From: UBA7985 sp002690455
GTDB lineage: Bacteria; Pseudomonadota; Alphaproteobacteria; UBA7985
Assembly (NCBI GenBank): GCA_965662775.1
Contig: CBFIIW010000026.1
Location: 1 to 14,245 of the forward strand
DNA: 14,245 nucleotides
Direction of reading: 5' to 3'
Shown here: positions 1 to 6,789 of the stretch, piece after piece
Layout: each line of letters begins with the position of its first letter
Position numbering within the stretch: the first letter of the stretch is position 1
The notes under the pieces: generated by a model
Database searches by the model: none
The model's input: only the letters and a program-made list of their open reading frames with translations
What the model was told of the DNA's origin: nothing
Program-made: the position numbers and the translations under genes

Positions 1-684
1 GTTGGCCTCCCACTCCTTGAAGTCGGTCTTCTCGCCTTCGAGGATGGCGTCGATGAAGGCGTTGTACTGTTCCTCGTCCATGGGACAGTTGAGGTAGTCG
101 GTGGCGCTGCCCTTATCATAGCGCGACTGCGCCCAGACGATCTCACGGTTGATCGAGTGCGCGTGCACGATGGGGGCGATGGCGTCGAAGAAGGCAAGGT
201 GCTCTTCACCAGTCTTTTCAAGAATCGCCTGTGACAGCCCATCTGAAGTCAGCGGACCGGTGGCGATAATGACCTGCTTCCATTCCGCAGGAGGCCAGCC
301 ATCGATTTCTTCGCGGCTCAACTCGATCAAGGGGTGTGCCTCGATGGCTTCTGTGACTGCGCCGCTGAAGCCATGACGATCGACAGCCAGCGCGCCGCCG
401 GCCGGGACCGCGTGTTCGTCCCCTTTGGCCATGATAAGGGAACCCGACAGGCGCAGCTCGGCGTGGATCACACCGACCGCATTGGCCTCGGCGTCATCCG
501 AGCGGAAGGAGTTGGAGCAGACCAGCTCGGCGAGCTGGTCGGTCTGGTGGGCGTCGGTGGTGCGCACGCCTTCGCGCCGCATCTCGTGAAGAACCACGCG
601 CTGACCGGCCTGTGCGGCCTGCCAGGCAGCTTCGGAGCCAGCGAGCCCGCCGCCGATGATGTGCAAAGCGTCTGAAATCGTCAT
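1..684 (-). CDS. trmFO: TrmFO, folate/FAD-dependent tRNA (uracil-5-)-methyltransferase, N-terminal part
   Basis: This enzyme makes 5-methyluridine at position 54 of the tRNA T-loop in the cytoplasm, taking the carbon from methylenetetrahydrofolate and electrons through FAD. The window holds 228 residues from the ATG at 684-682; the rest of a roughly 450-residue protein lies beyond the left edge. Seen in the sequence: the FAD-binding IIGGGLAGSEAA at residues 9-20, HEMR at 33-36, HQTDQLAELVCSNSFRS at 46-62 with Cys56, GSLIM at 81-85, ATGPLTS at 141-147 and YLNCPM at 197-202 with Cys200. Cys56 and Cys200 match the two conserved cysteines of the family (C53 and C226 in Bacillus subtilis TrmFO). 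No strong ribosome binding site precedes the ATG, but the FAD motif starts at the usual distance from it. The gene is transcribed away from the tRNA-Asp gene next door. The family assignment is firm. Confidence 0.96.
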   Translation of the reverse strand, partial: MTISDALHIIGGGLAGSEAAWQAAQAGQRVVLHEMRREGVRTTDAHQTDQLAELVCSNSFRSDDAEANAVGVIHAELRLSGSLIMAKGDEHAVPAGGALAVDRHGFSGAVTEAIEAHPLIELSREEIDGWPPAEWKQVIIATGPLTSDGLSQAILEKTGEEHLAFFDAIAPIVHAHSINREIVWAQSRYDKGSATDYLNCPMDEEQYNAFIDAILEGEKTDFKEWEAN

Positions 685-920
685 GAGCAACACTTTAGGC
701 GCAAATCTGCAGCCGGTCACGTGCGGCCTACCGGCAGTTTGCTCAGGACCGCTATTCGAGGGACGCGTGCGCAGAGGAGCTTTCACCGGTTTCTTCTGAA
801 GCGCAGGCTTGGATACGATCCCTGCGCAGCTGCTGTGCGTGGGTCAGGAGAAGCGCTTGGTCTATTGATTTAGGTATGGACATCGCGCGTTTGCGAGGCT
901 ACTTACCCCTCACAAATCGC
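685..920. other. Intergenic region between trmFO and tRNA-Asp
   Basis: This 236-base stretch lies between two divergently transcribed genes, so it should carry a promoter for each. I could not find a convincing -35/-10 pair for either. No open frame in it looks like a gene, and no repeat stands out. Confidence 0.4.
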
Positions 921-997
921 GCGGGTGTAGCTCAGTTGGTTAGAGTACCGGCCTGTCACGCCGGGGGTCGCGGGTTCGAGCCCCGTCACTCGCGCCA
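921..997 (+). tRNA. tRNA-Asp, anticodon GTC
   Basis: A complete cloverleaf can be folded by eye. The acceptor stem pairs 921-927 (GCGGGTG) with 987-993 (CACTCGC), with one G-T wobble. The D stem pairs 930-933 with 943-946. The anticodon stem pairs 948-952 with 960-964 around the loop CTGTCAC, with anticodon GTC at 955-957. The T stem pairs GCGGG with CCCGT around TTCGAGC. The discriminator base is G994, as expected for tRNA-Asp, and CCA is encoded at 995-997. The sequence closely resembles other bacterial tRNA-Asp genes. It is followed at once by an intrinsic terminator, so it appears to be a single-gene unit. Confidence 0.98.
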
Positions 998-1014
998 TTT
1001 GTAAAAAAACGTCA

Positions 1015-1043
1015 AAAAGGCCTCGGCATCGCCGGGGCCTTTT
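1015..1043 (+). terminator. Intrinsic terminator of tRNA-Asp
   Basis: A 13-bp stem pairs AAAAGGCCTCGGC (1015-1027) with GCCGGGGCCTTTT (1031-1043), with one T-G wobble and an ATC loop. The A-run before and T-run after the GC-rich core make it a strong rho-independent terminator 18 bases past the tRNA CCA end. It could also work on the minus strand, but no minus-strand gene ends there. Confidence 0.9.
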
Positions 1044-1090
1044 GCGTTTTCGGGCGCTCTTCGCGGTCTCCTCAAATTGACGCAGCTTCA

Positions 1091-1127
1091 GTCTTTGAGA
1101 CATTTGGTTTTCTTTTTAATCAAAGAC
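1091..1127. repeat. 8-bp perfect inverted repeat with T-rich spacer
   Basis: GTCTTTGA at 1091-1098 is repeated in inverse orientation as TCAAAGAC at 1120-1127, separated by 21 bases that are mostly T. It lies between the tRNA terminator and the ManC-like gene, 139 bases before the chosen ATG. It could be a binding site for a dimeric regulator of that gene or a short RNA hairpin. The arm-centre spacing of 29 bases is nearly three helical turns, which would fit a dimer on one face. Function is not shown. Confidence 0.4.
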
Positions 1128-1266
1128 AGCAGCACGCGTAAAAGGGGAAACGACGTACTTTCAATCCCTTACATCGTGGCACCGAGTTTGCGAGGTCTCC
1201 AAACCATGCCGCGCAAATGCGTTGGCACTGAGCTTGAAATGTACCAGATTCGGAGCCAAGGCCCCT

Positions 1267-2001
1267 ATGCTAACCGTCGTATCGCCGACCAATACCCCCG
1301 TGTTCTCCTATACCCTCGGCCCGGAAGTGACAGACGGGGTGGCACTGTCTCGTGCTGAGGGGATGAAGGGTTTTATGCGGGACGAAGGCTATCCCATCTC
1401 TGAGGTCTTATCCAAGGAATCGGGAGCACGACCCCGGCTGATACCAGCGATTAATGCTGCTCTGCGCGCGCAACGGCAGGAGGTGAGCGACGCGGTCGTT
1501 CTTTTGCTCGATCGCAAACGATGTGATGCGTCCACACTGTCTTGGCGCCGTGCGGTTCAAAATATTGTCACCCTTGCGCGGACCGGTCGGAACGCTGAGG
1601 TCGTGGTCATGGGGCAGAACAAGCCCGCCGCCCATTTGGCCATCCCCGGTGTTGAAAATGCCTACAGCCTCCGGGCTGACCTGCCCATACTTGGGCGCAA
1701 CGTCGGTGCCTGGGCGTTCCGGGCCGATGCCTTTTTGACTGAAGTCGAGATCCTCTGCGCTGACATATACAGGATGTGTCGCGACATTATGGAAACCGGC
1801 GGGCATAGGAGCTTGGACACGGTAGAGCGCGTTAGGGCTCAGGCCGGTCTCAGTCTGTCCGAGGGATTCTGGCTAAAGACCGAAAACCGGGGCGTGGTGG
1901 TCATGGATGCGCCCTGGCAAAGCGAAATGGAGCTTTCGATCACGCTGAGAACGGCAGCGGCTGACTCAGCAAAGTTGAAGCGCCGGATGCAGTCCTGGTG
2001 A
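1267..2001 (+). CDS. Unrecognised protein resembling a degenerate mannose-1-phosphate guanylyltransferase (ManC-like)
   Basis: I know no close named homologue for this 244-residue protein. Read against ManC/RfbM-type GDP-mannose pyrophosphorylases, several segments line up in order. ARPRLIPAINAAL (54-66) matches the region of GRNTAPAIALAAL. VVLLLDRKRC (77-86) falls where the family has LVLPADHVI. RNVGAWAFRADAFLTEVE (144-161) matches WNSGMFLFRA..YL.EL. FWLKTENRGVVVMDAPW (201-217) matches AVMEKT..VVVPLDAGW. The N-terminal GG.GTRLWP nucleotide-binding loop, the DH of the metal site and the EKP motif are absent, so catalysis is doubtful. A TTG at 1222 is the other start; the ATG at 1267 is preferred because AAGG (1258-1261) sits 5 bases ahead. 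The frame is open back to 1120 but shows no ManC N-terminus. Its last 36 bases overlap the converging exported-protein gene. That it is a real gene is likely; the family link is an inference by eye. Confidence 0.6.
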   Translation: MLTVVSPTNTPVFSYTLGPEVTDGVALSRAEGMKGFMRDEGYPISEVLSKESGARPRLIPAINAALRAQRQEVSDAVVLLLDRKRCDASTLSWRRAVQNIVTLARTGRNAEVVVMGQNKPAAHLAIPGVENAYSLRADLPILGRNVGAWAFRADAFLTEVEILCADIYRMCRDIMETGGHRSLDTVERVRAQAGLSLSEGFWLKTENRGVVVMDAPWQSEMELSITLRTAAADSAKLKRRMQSW

Positions 2002-2658
2002 TGTGGTGACGCTCGGCTGCCGATCGGCGTGCGGGAAGAGGCCAGAGGTGGAACCGGTCCGGTCCTTTGCCTCTGCTGCTCGCACCTTTGCAATTTCAGA
2101 CCTTGCGGGCACAACAGGTATTTGGAGATGCGCAAGGTCATCGAAATTACTGCCGGCGTCCAGGCTGATCCAAACCGACCCCGGCTTGCCGGATACAGCG
2201 GCCGAACCCAAAGGTGACGGAAGTTTGCAGCCCGCCAGCATAACAAATGCCTGCAAGGCGAAGTCGCCGCGCTCCGCGCCCCCGGGCTGTCCCCAGAGGT
2301 GCAGGCGCTCCTGCACCAGTTCATAGCGCTGGTGGTCGGCCTCGGCGATCTGATAGAGCCACAGGCGTTGACCGCTCTCCTGTTTCAGCCCTCGCAGGCC
2401 GGACTGACTGAGGTCAATGACATCCAGGTCGAAGCTATAATCAAGGTCGAGGCCAGACTCGTGGTTGTGCGCAAGGAGGCGCAGGCGCTGGGATTGGGGG
2501 AGGAAGCCTGGTGCCGGCCCGCTGAGCATCAGCACCTGCACCCGATCGGGACCGGTGTTGACCAGGCTGGGGCTGCGCAGCACAGTTACTGCCGCAATGG
2601 CCAGCGAGCTGCTCGCTGCGACCAGCAGCAGCATCAAGGGTGCCAGCAGAAAACGCAT
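1966..2658 (-). CDS. Small exported protein of unknown function
   Basis: I do not recognise this 230-residue protein. It begins with a clear Sec-type signal: MRFLLAPLMLLLVAASSSLAIA, with a short positive n-region, a leucine-rich core and likely cleavage near residue 22 (AIA-AV). The mature part is mostly polar, with beta-like segments such as RVQVLMLSG (39-47), LDLDYSFDLDVIDLS (70-84) and QRLWLYQIAEADHQRYELV (97-115), and one cysteine pair candidate (Cys143 and the terminal residue Cys230). That points to a periplasmic or outer-face protein. The last 36 bases overlap the 3' end of the converging ManC-like gene, so the C-terminus could be longer than in relatives. The gene lies 137 bases downstream of the priA stop on the same strand, but no shared operon is proven. 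Evidence that it is coding is the signal peptide and the long open frame. Confidence 0.6.
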   Translation of the reverse strand: MRFLLAPLMLLLVAASSSLAIAAVTVLRSPSLVNTGPDRVQVLMLSGPAPGFLPQSQRLRLLAHNHESGLDLDYSFDLDVIDLSQSGLRGLKQESGQRLWLYQIAEADHQRYELVQERLHLWGQPGGAERGDFALQAFVMLAGCKLPSPLGSAAVSGKPGSVWISLDAGSNFDDLAHLQIPVVPARSEIAKVRAAEAKDRTGSTSGLFPHADRQPSVTTSPGLHPALQLC

Positions 2659-2795
2659 ATCACTTCGCCTTTGGTTTGAGTCGACCCTTAGTTGGGGGCA
2701 ATTTAAGGCGAAATCTGGTCAGAGACGCTGGCCTTCTGTGACATCTTGAGGCGAATAGGCAGATCAGTGGCTCAATTAGGGCTGTAACCTTAGGG
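2659..2795. other. Intergenic region between the exported-protein gene and priA
   Basis: This 137-base gap lies between two minus-strand genes. I found no convincing terminator for priA and no clear promoter for the exported-protein gene. A weak AAGG-type site lies about 10 bases before the latter's ATG on the minus strand. Confidence 0.4.
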
Positions 2796-5000
2796 TCAGA
2801 GGAAGGAATAGGGGTCGATATCGACACGCATCCGCAGGGCGCCTGGCGTCTTTAGCCCCCCCAGCCACCGCGCGAGGTAGGGTTGCAATCTTACCCCAGG
2901 CGCTCCGCGGACCAAAAACCGCCGCCGGTGCCTGCCCCGCACCACGGCGATTGGCGCAGCCGCAGGGCCCAGCACCTTCACGCCGTCGGCATCGCCGCTC
3001 TCGCGTGGCTGTCGCTGCACCATTTCGCGGCAGAATGCATCGAGGCGGTCTTCATCCGGGTCGCTGATTACCACCGCCGCCAGCCGGCCAAACGGCGGCA
3101 AGGCCATCATCTCCCGCTGTCCAAGCTCGGTGTCGTAAAAAGCATCGCGTTCATCGGCAATCAGGGCCTGCATCACAGGGTGATCAGGCTCGTGAGTCTG
3201 CAGCATGACTTCGCCGGGTATATCTGCGCGGCCCGCACGGCCCGAAACCTGGTGAAGCAACTGGAAGGTCTTTTCGCTCGCTCGGATATCGCTGCCGTAA
3301 AGCGAGAGGTCGGCATCGACCACACCGACCAGCGTGAGGTTTGGGAAATGATAGCCCTTAGCGAGGATCTGAGTACCGACGAGAATATCGATCTCACCAC
3401 GCTCGACGGCTTGAATCAGCTCTCTGATTGAATGCCGCTGCATCGTGTCTGAGGAACCGATGGCCACCCGAGCGTCGGGGAAGCGCCGCACGACCTCTTC
3501 GCCCACGCGCTCGACACCAGGCCCGCAGGCTACCAGCGAGTCTTCCTCGCCACAGACCGTGCAACTGCTGCTTGCCTTGGTCTGAAAGCCGCAGTGGTGG
3601 CAAACCAGCCGCCGGGCCAGACGATGCTCCGTGAGCCAAGCATCGCAAGAGGGGCATTTGTATCGATGACCGCAGGCGTTACACAGCGTCAGTGGCGCGT
3701 AGCCACGACGGTTGAGGAACAGCAGGCTCTGTTCCCCCGCAGCCAGCCGCTTTTCGATCCCCTCCACCAGCGTAGGGGCGAGCCAGGCGCCGCGTTCGGG
3801 CCGGTCTTCGCGCAGGTTGATGACCGAAACCGTTGGCATACTGGCTCCACCGTGTCGGCTGGGCAGGACAAGCCGCTGGTAGCGGCCTTCGTTGGTATTG
3901 AGCACGGTTTCCAGCGAAGGCGTCGCGCTGGCCAGAACGATCGGGCACTCGGCGATATTCGCCCGGACCACTGCCATATCCCGCGCCTGATAGACAACGC
4001 CATCTTCCTGCTTGAAGCTGCCGTCGTGTTCTTCGTCCAGAATGATCATTTCCAGATCAAGGAAGGGCAGGAACAATGCTGAACGCGCGCCCACAACCAC
4101 GCGTGCTTCGCCTTCGGACACAGCGCGCCAGGTTTCCGCCCTCTGCTTGCCGGTTAAGTCCGAGTGCCACAGCGCCGGCGCACAGCCAAAGCGCTGTTTG
4201 AAGCGACTGAGCCACTGTCCAGTCAGGGCGATTTCCGGCAGCATCACCAAAATCTGGCCGCTGTTTGTCGGGTCAGCGAGCAGGCGGTCCAGCACGTCGA
4301 AGTAGACCTCGGTCTTTCCAGAACCCGTGACCCCGTCGATCAGGGAAACTCGGAAGCCTTGCGCATGATCCGCCACAAGTCGATCGGCGGCGTCCTGTTG
4401 TCCTGGATTTAGGGCGAAGGCCTCGCGGCGCAGCCTCGGTACGGGCCAGTTGCCCTTGGGCCGACGCTCAAAGGCTTCGAGGAGGCCTTGCTTAATCAGA
4501 CCATCAAGGACGGTTGGCGAGACCCCACTGTGTTGGATTGCCAGTTGGCGACGCATTGCGCCTTCGGGGCTCTCCTGCAGTACTGCGAGTACCTTTGAGC
4601 GGGCGGGGGTGGCGCGGTAGCCCTTGGGCGGGGTTTGATTCTCGGCGAGCCGGACCCAGCGTTCAGCGGCGGGCGGCAGCAAACCATCGGGCGCGGACAG
4701 GGTCATGCGCAGAACAGCACCGGGCGCACTGAGAGTGTAACGGGCAACCCAGTCGATGAACTTGCGGTGAAATTCGGGTAGGGGATGGGCCGGAAGCACT
4801 TGGGTAATGGATTTCAACTTGGATTCATCGACCTCCCCGGCCGACTCGTCACGGTCCCAGACCACCCCCAAAGCCGTTCGGGGTCCGAGGGGGACTCGAA
4901 CAATGTTTCCGGGTTCCACAAATGTTCCCTCTGGGACCGCATAATCGAACGGCCCAGGGAAGGGAAGAGGCAGCAAAACGGAGATTCGTGTTGTAGTCAT
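2796..5000 (-). CDS. priA: PriA, primosomal replication-restart helicase
   Basis: PriA is a 3'-5' DNA helicase that recognises stalled or repaired forks and starts reloading of DnaB away from oriC. The 734-residue length is normal. The N-terminal DNA-binding domain (about 1-110) opens with SVLLPLPFPGPFDYAVPEG. The helicase core follows: Walker A GVTGSGKTE at 223-231, LPEIALT at 254-260, DEEHD at 322-326 (motif II), LASATPSLET at 356-365 (motif III), VGTQILAKGYHFPNLTLV (541-558) and QVSGRAGR (584-591, motif VI). Between the two helicase lobes are eight cysteines, C440, C443, C449, C452, C467, C470, C480 and C483, that bind two zinc ions. All key residues are present, so it should be active. 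It diverges from the transaldolase gene across a 145-base gap. No strong ribosome binding site is seen before the ATG. Confidence 0.98.
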   Translation of the reverse strand: MTTTRISVLLPLPFPGPFDYAVPEGTFVEPGNIVRVPLGPRTALGVVWDRDESAGEVDESKLKSITQVLPAHPLPEFHRKFIDWVARYTLSAPGAVLRMTLSAPDGLLPPAAERWVRLAENQTPPKGYRATPARSKVLAVLQESPEGAMRRQLAIQHSGVSPTVLDGLIKQGLLEAFERRPKGNWPVPRLRREAFALNPGQQDAADRLVADHAQGFRVSLIDGVTGSGKTEVYFDVLDRLLADPTNSGQILVMLPEIALTGQWLSRFKQRFGCAPALWHSDLTGKQRAETWRAVSEGEARVVVGARSALFLPFLDLEMIILDEEHDGSFKQEDGVVYQARDMAVVRANIAECPIVLASATPSLETVLNTNEGRYQRLVLPSRHGGASMPTVSVINLREDRPERGAWLAPTLVEGIEKRLAAGEQSLLFLNRRGYAPLTLCNACGHRYKCPSCDAWLTEHRLARRLVCHHCGFQTKASSSCTVCGEEDSLVACGPGVERVGEEVVRRFPDARVAIGSSDTMQRHSIRELIQAVERGEIDILVGTQILAKGYHFPNLTLVGVVDADLSLYGSDIRASEKTFQLLHQVSGRAGRADIPGEVMLQTHEPDHPVMQALIADERDAFYDTELGQREMMALPPFGRLAAVVISDPDEDRLDAFCREMVQRQPRESGDADGVKVLGPAAAPIAVVRGRHRRRFLVRGAPGVRLQPYLARWLGGLKTPGALRMRVDIDPYSFL

Positions 5001-5145
5001 GCAACGGAACTGTTAGATTGCAGCTGGTTATGGGGTGAAGTTGAAGTTATATGATTTCATTACCGGGCCGATTTGTTATGTATGCACGCATATTTGAGTC
5101 GCGCAATTTAAGCGCACATTTGATTATCACATTTTGAGGCATCCC
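5001..5145. promoter_or_regulatory. Divergent promoter region of priA and transaldolase
   Basis: The 145 bases between the two divergent starts are clearly more AT-rich than the flanking genes and must hold promoters for both. A small inverted repeat, GCGC (5101-5104) and GCGC (5112-5115) around AATTTAA, lies 31 bases before the transaldolase ATG. I could not assign -35/-10 boxes with confidence. Confidence 0.4.
5136..5139 (+). promoter_or_regulatory. Ribosome binding site that decides the transaldolase start
   Basis: GAGG lies six bases before the ATG at 5146. An in-frame TTG at 5134 overlaps this site and would add only MRHP, so the ATG is the start. The resulting N-terminus MRFFFDTAD also matches the family's usual one. 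Confidence 0.8.
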
Positions 5146-5802
5146 ATGCGCTTTTTCTTTGATACGGCCGACGTGACCGAGTTGGAGAAACTTGTCGTCA
5201 CTGGAATGGTCGACGGAGTCACCACCAACCCTTCGCTGATTGCTAAGTCCGGCCGCGACATCCTTGAAGTCACCAAGGAAATCGCTGCGCTGGTCCCTGG
5301 CCCTGTTTCGGCTGAAGTCACGGCGACTGACTACGACACGATGATCGCAGAAGGCCAGAAGCTCGCCAAGATTGCAGACAACATCGCCGTGAAGGTGCCG
5401 CTGACTGTCGACGGTCTGCGGACATGCAAGGCGCTGTCCTCTCAGGGTACCATGGTCAATGTCACGCTGTGCTTTTCCGCGGCTCAAGCCCTGCTTGCTG
5501 CCAAAGCCGGTGCAACCTTCATCTCTCCCTTCGTCGGGCGATTGGATGACATGGGCATGGACGGGATGGAACTGATCGAGAGCATCAAGGACATCTACGA
5601 CGCCTATCCGCAATATAATACTGAAATTCTCGTCGCCTCGATCCGTTCGCCGCGCCACGTGGAGCGCGCAGCGGAAATGGGAGCAGATGTTGGCACACTG
5701 CCACCGCGGGTTCTCTGGGATATGTACCAGCACCCGCTAACGTCGAAGGGTCTGGATGACTTCTTGGCGGATTGGGGGAAAACTGGACAATCTATCCTTT
5801 GA
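5146..5802 (+). CDS. tal: Short-form transaldolase (TalC/FSA family)
   Basis: The 218-residue length and TIM-barrel motifs fit the small transaldolase/fructose-6-phosphate aldolase family, which acts in the cytoplasm on sugar phosphates of the pentose-phosphate pathway. Active-site residues are all visible: Asp6 (FFDTAD), Asn28 (TTNPS), Lys83 in AVKVPLT as the Schiff-base lysine, and SPFVGRLDD at 127-135. Two positions separate the subfamilies. Where Escherichia coli fructose-6-phosphate aldolase has Gln59 and Tyr131, this protein has Glu57 (SAEVTA) and Phe129, the transaldolase choice. I therefore call it a transaldolase, although automatic annotation may name it fsa. It is the first gene of a rightward series toward DUF484 and xerC, but a 246-base gap with hairpins follows it. 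Confidence 0.93.
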   Translation: MRFFFDTADVTELEKLVVTGMVDGVTTNPSLIAKSGRDILEVTKEIAALVPGPVSAEVTATDYDTMIAEGQKLAKIADNIAVKVPLTVDGLRTCKALSSQGTMVNVTLCFSAAQALLAAKAGATFISPFVGRLDDMGMDGMELIESIKDIYDAYPQYNTEILVASIRSPRHVERAAEMGADVGTLPPRVLWDMYQHPLTSKGLDDFLADWGKTGQSIL

Positions 5803-6048
5803 TAACAATAGGTTAGATTAAATTATCCTCGGGGGAGGATCGTGCGACGGCGGCATGATTATGCTGATTTGCGCATGGATTACGCGGGTTCGGCACGGCA
5901 ATTGCGAAGCGTCAGTTTTCTGACAGCAATTTTCAAGCTGAAACTCAAAGTGGTGCAGGTACGCATTTCAAACCGGCACCACTGCTCATTTTTAACAGGT
6001 AGACTCCCGCGTCTGCCGCTTTTGATACGGTGATGGGAAATTTCGCCC
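5803..6048. other. Hairpin-rich intergenic region between transaldolase and the DUF484 gene
   Basis: No gene is convincing here; a 63-codon frame at 5842-6033 has no ribosome binding site or recognisable content. Three short inverted repeats are present: ATCCTC/GAGGAT at 5825-5840, GTCAG/CTGAC at 5911-5924, and a longer one at 5950-5982 listed separately. Confidence 0.5.
5950..5982 (+). repeat. Inverted repeat, possible weak terminator after transaldolase
   Basis: GTGGTGC (5950-5956) pairs with GCACCAC (5976-5982). After one mismatch, GGT (5958-5960) pairs with ACC (5972-5974), giving a 10-pair stem with an 11-base loop. A short T-run, ATTTTT, follows after six bases at 5988-5993. It may end transcription of the transaldolase gene or attenuate read-through into DUF484-xerC. 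The distance between stem and T-run makes it a poor classical terminator. Confidence 0.4.
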
Positions 6049-6789
6049 ATGATAAATAATCAGGGGAACATAACCGGGGGCGCGACCGCCGGATTGTCCT
6101 CAGCGACCCAACAGGGTTCGGCTATTTCGCCGGGCGCCGTCCGGTCGTTTTTGCAGGAGAACCCGACCTTCCTGACAGACCATCCGGAGCTGCTTGAGCG
6201 TGCTTCGATTGCGATGGACGGGAAGAACAATGTCGTGGATTTTTCTGCTGCGCAGGCGACGCATTTCCGGCGTCGATACGAATCCCTAAAGTCCAACCAC
6301 CTCAGCCTCATTCAGGCAGGGCGCGAAAATCAGTCCCATTTGGACGAACTTCGCTCAGTTTTCCTGCAGCTGATCCGGGTCACGTCGATCCCGGCGGTGG
6401 TGGCCACGATCCTCGATACCTTTGGGCAGCGTTTCGAAGTGCCCTATGTTGTCCTGGGGGTCGAGGCCAACCGGAACGAGACCGGCGAATTTCACGTCGA
6501 GCAGTTCCGTCGGCTGACCCCTGGGTCGGTCGAGCGTCTGATGGGCGACTACGACCGCCTCCTGTCTCCGGTAGCCGGACAGGAAGCTATTATCTTTGTC
6601 GATCACGCGGACGAGGTGCAATCCTGCGCGCTCTACCGTCTCAATATCGGCATGCAACGACGGCCTGGTGTCCTTGCCTTTGGCACACGGGAAACGGGAG
6701 CATTTTCTCCTGATCAGGGCGACGATCTCATTTCAATCTTGTGCGGCGCCGCGGGCGCTGCTCTCAGCCGGGAATTTGACAGACTATGA
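6049..6789 (+). CDS. DUF484 family protein, partner gene of xerC
   Basis: This 246-residue protein matches the DUF484 pattern. After a low-complexity Gly/Ala/Ser/Gln-rich start (about 1-27) comes AVRSFLQENPTFLTDHPELL (30-49), the family's typical helical opening, then a basic linker with HFRRRYESLK (87-96) that probably forms a coiled coil, and a C-terminal GAF-like domain from about 115 to 246. The biochemical function of DUF484 is not established. The gene directly before xerC is a long-standing arrangement in Proteobacteria. Here the stop of this gene overlaps the xerC start (ATGA), so the two are almost surely translated from one mRNA with coupling. The ATG at 6049 has no strong ribosome binding site. 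Confidence 0.9.
   Translation: MINNQGNITGGATAGLSSATQQGSAISPGAVRSFLQENPTFLTDHPELLERASIAMDGKNNVVDFSAAQATHFRRRYESLKSNHLSLIQAGRENQSHLDELRSVFLQLIRVTSIPAVVATILDTFGQRFEVPYVVLGVEANRNETGEFHVEQFRRLTPGSVERLMGDYDRLLSPVAGQEAIIFVDHADEVQSCALYRLNIGMQRRPGVLAFGTRETGAFSPDQGDDLISILCGAAGAALSREFDRL

Noticed and set aside
334..675. 113-codon open frame on the plus strand
   Set aside because: It lies wholly antisense to trmFO, whose protein sequence is clearly conserved, so it is a shadow frame.
1077..1105. Promoter starting at TTGACG (1077-1082)
   Set aside because: The -35 box is good, but the base run 17 positions on, ACATTT, does not resemble a -10 box.
921..2658. Genomic island inserted at the tRNA-Asp gene
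   Set aside because: The tRNA is a usual integration site and two orphan genes follow, but I found no integrase beside it and no direct repeat of the tRNA 3' end in the window. XerC at 6786 is the housekeeping recombinase.
5047..5733. 228-codon open frame on the minus strand
   Set aside because: It lies antisense to the transaldolase gene and has no recognisable motif; the plus-strand protein has every active-site residue.
5799..5830. Promoter made of TTGATA and ATTATC with a 17-base spacer
   Set aside because: The -10 box fits poorly and the -35 box overlaps the transaldolase stop codon. A chance match is as likely.
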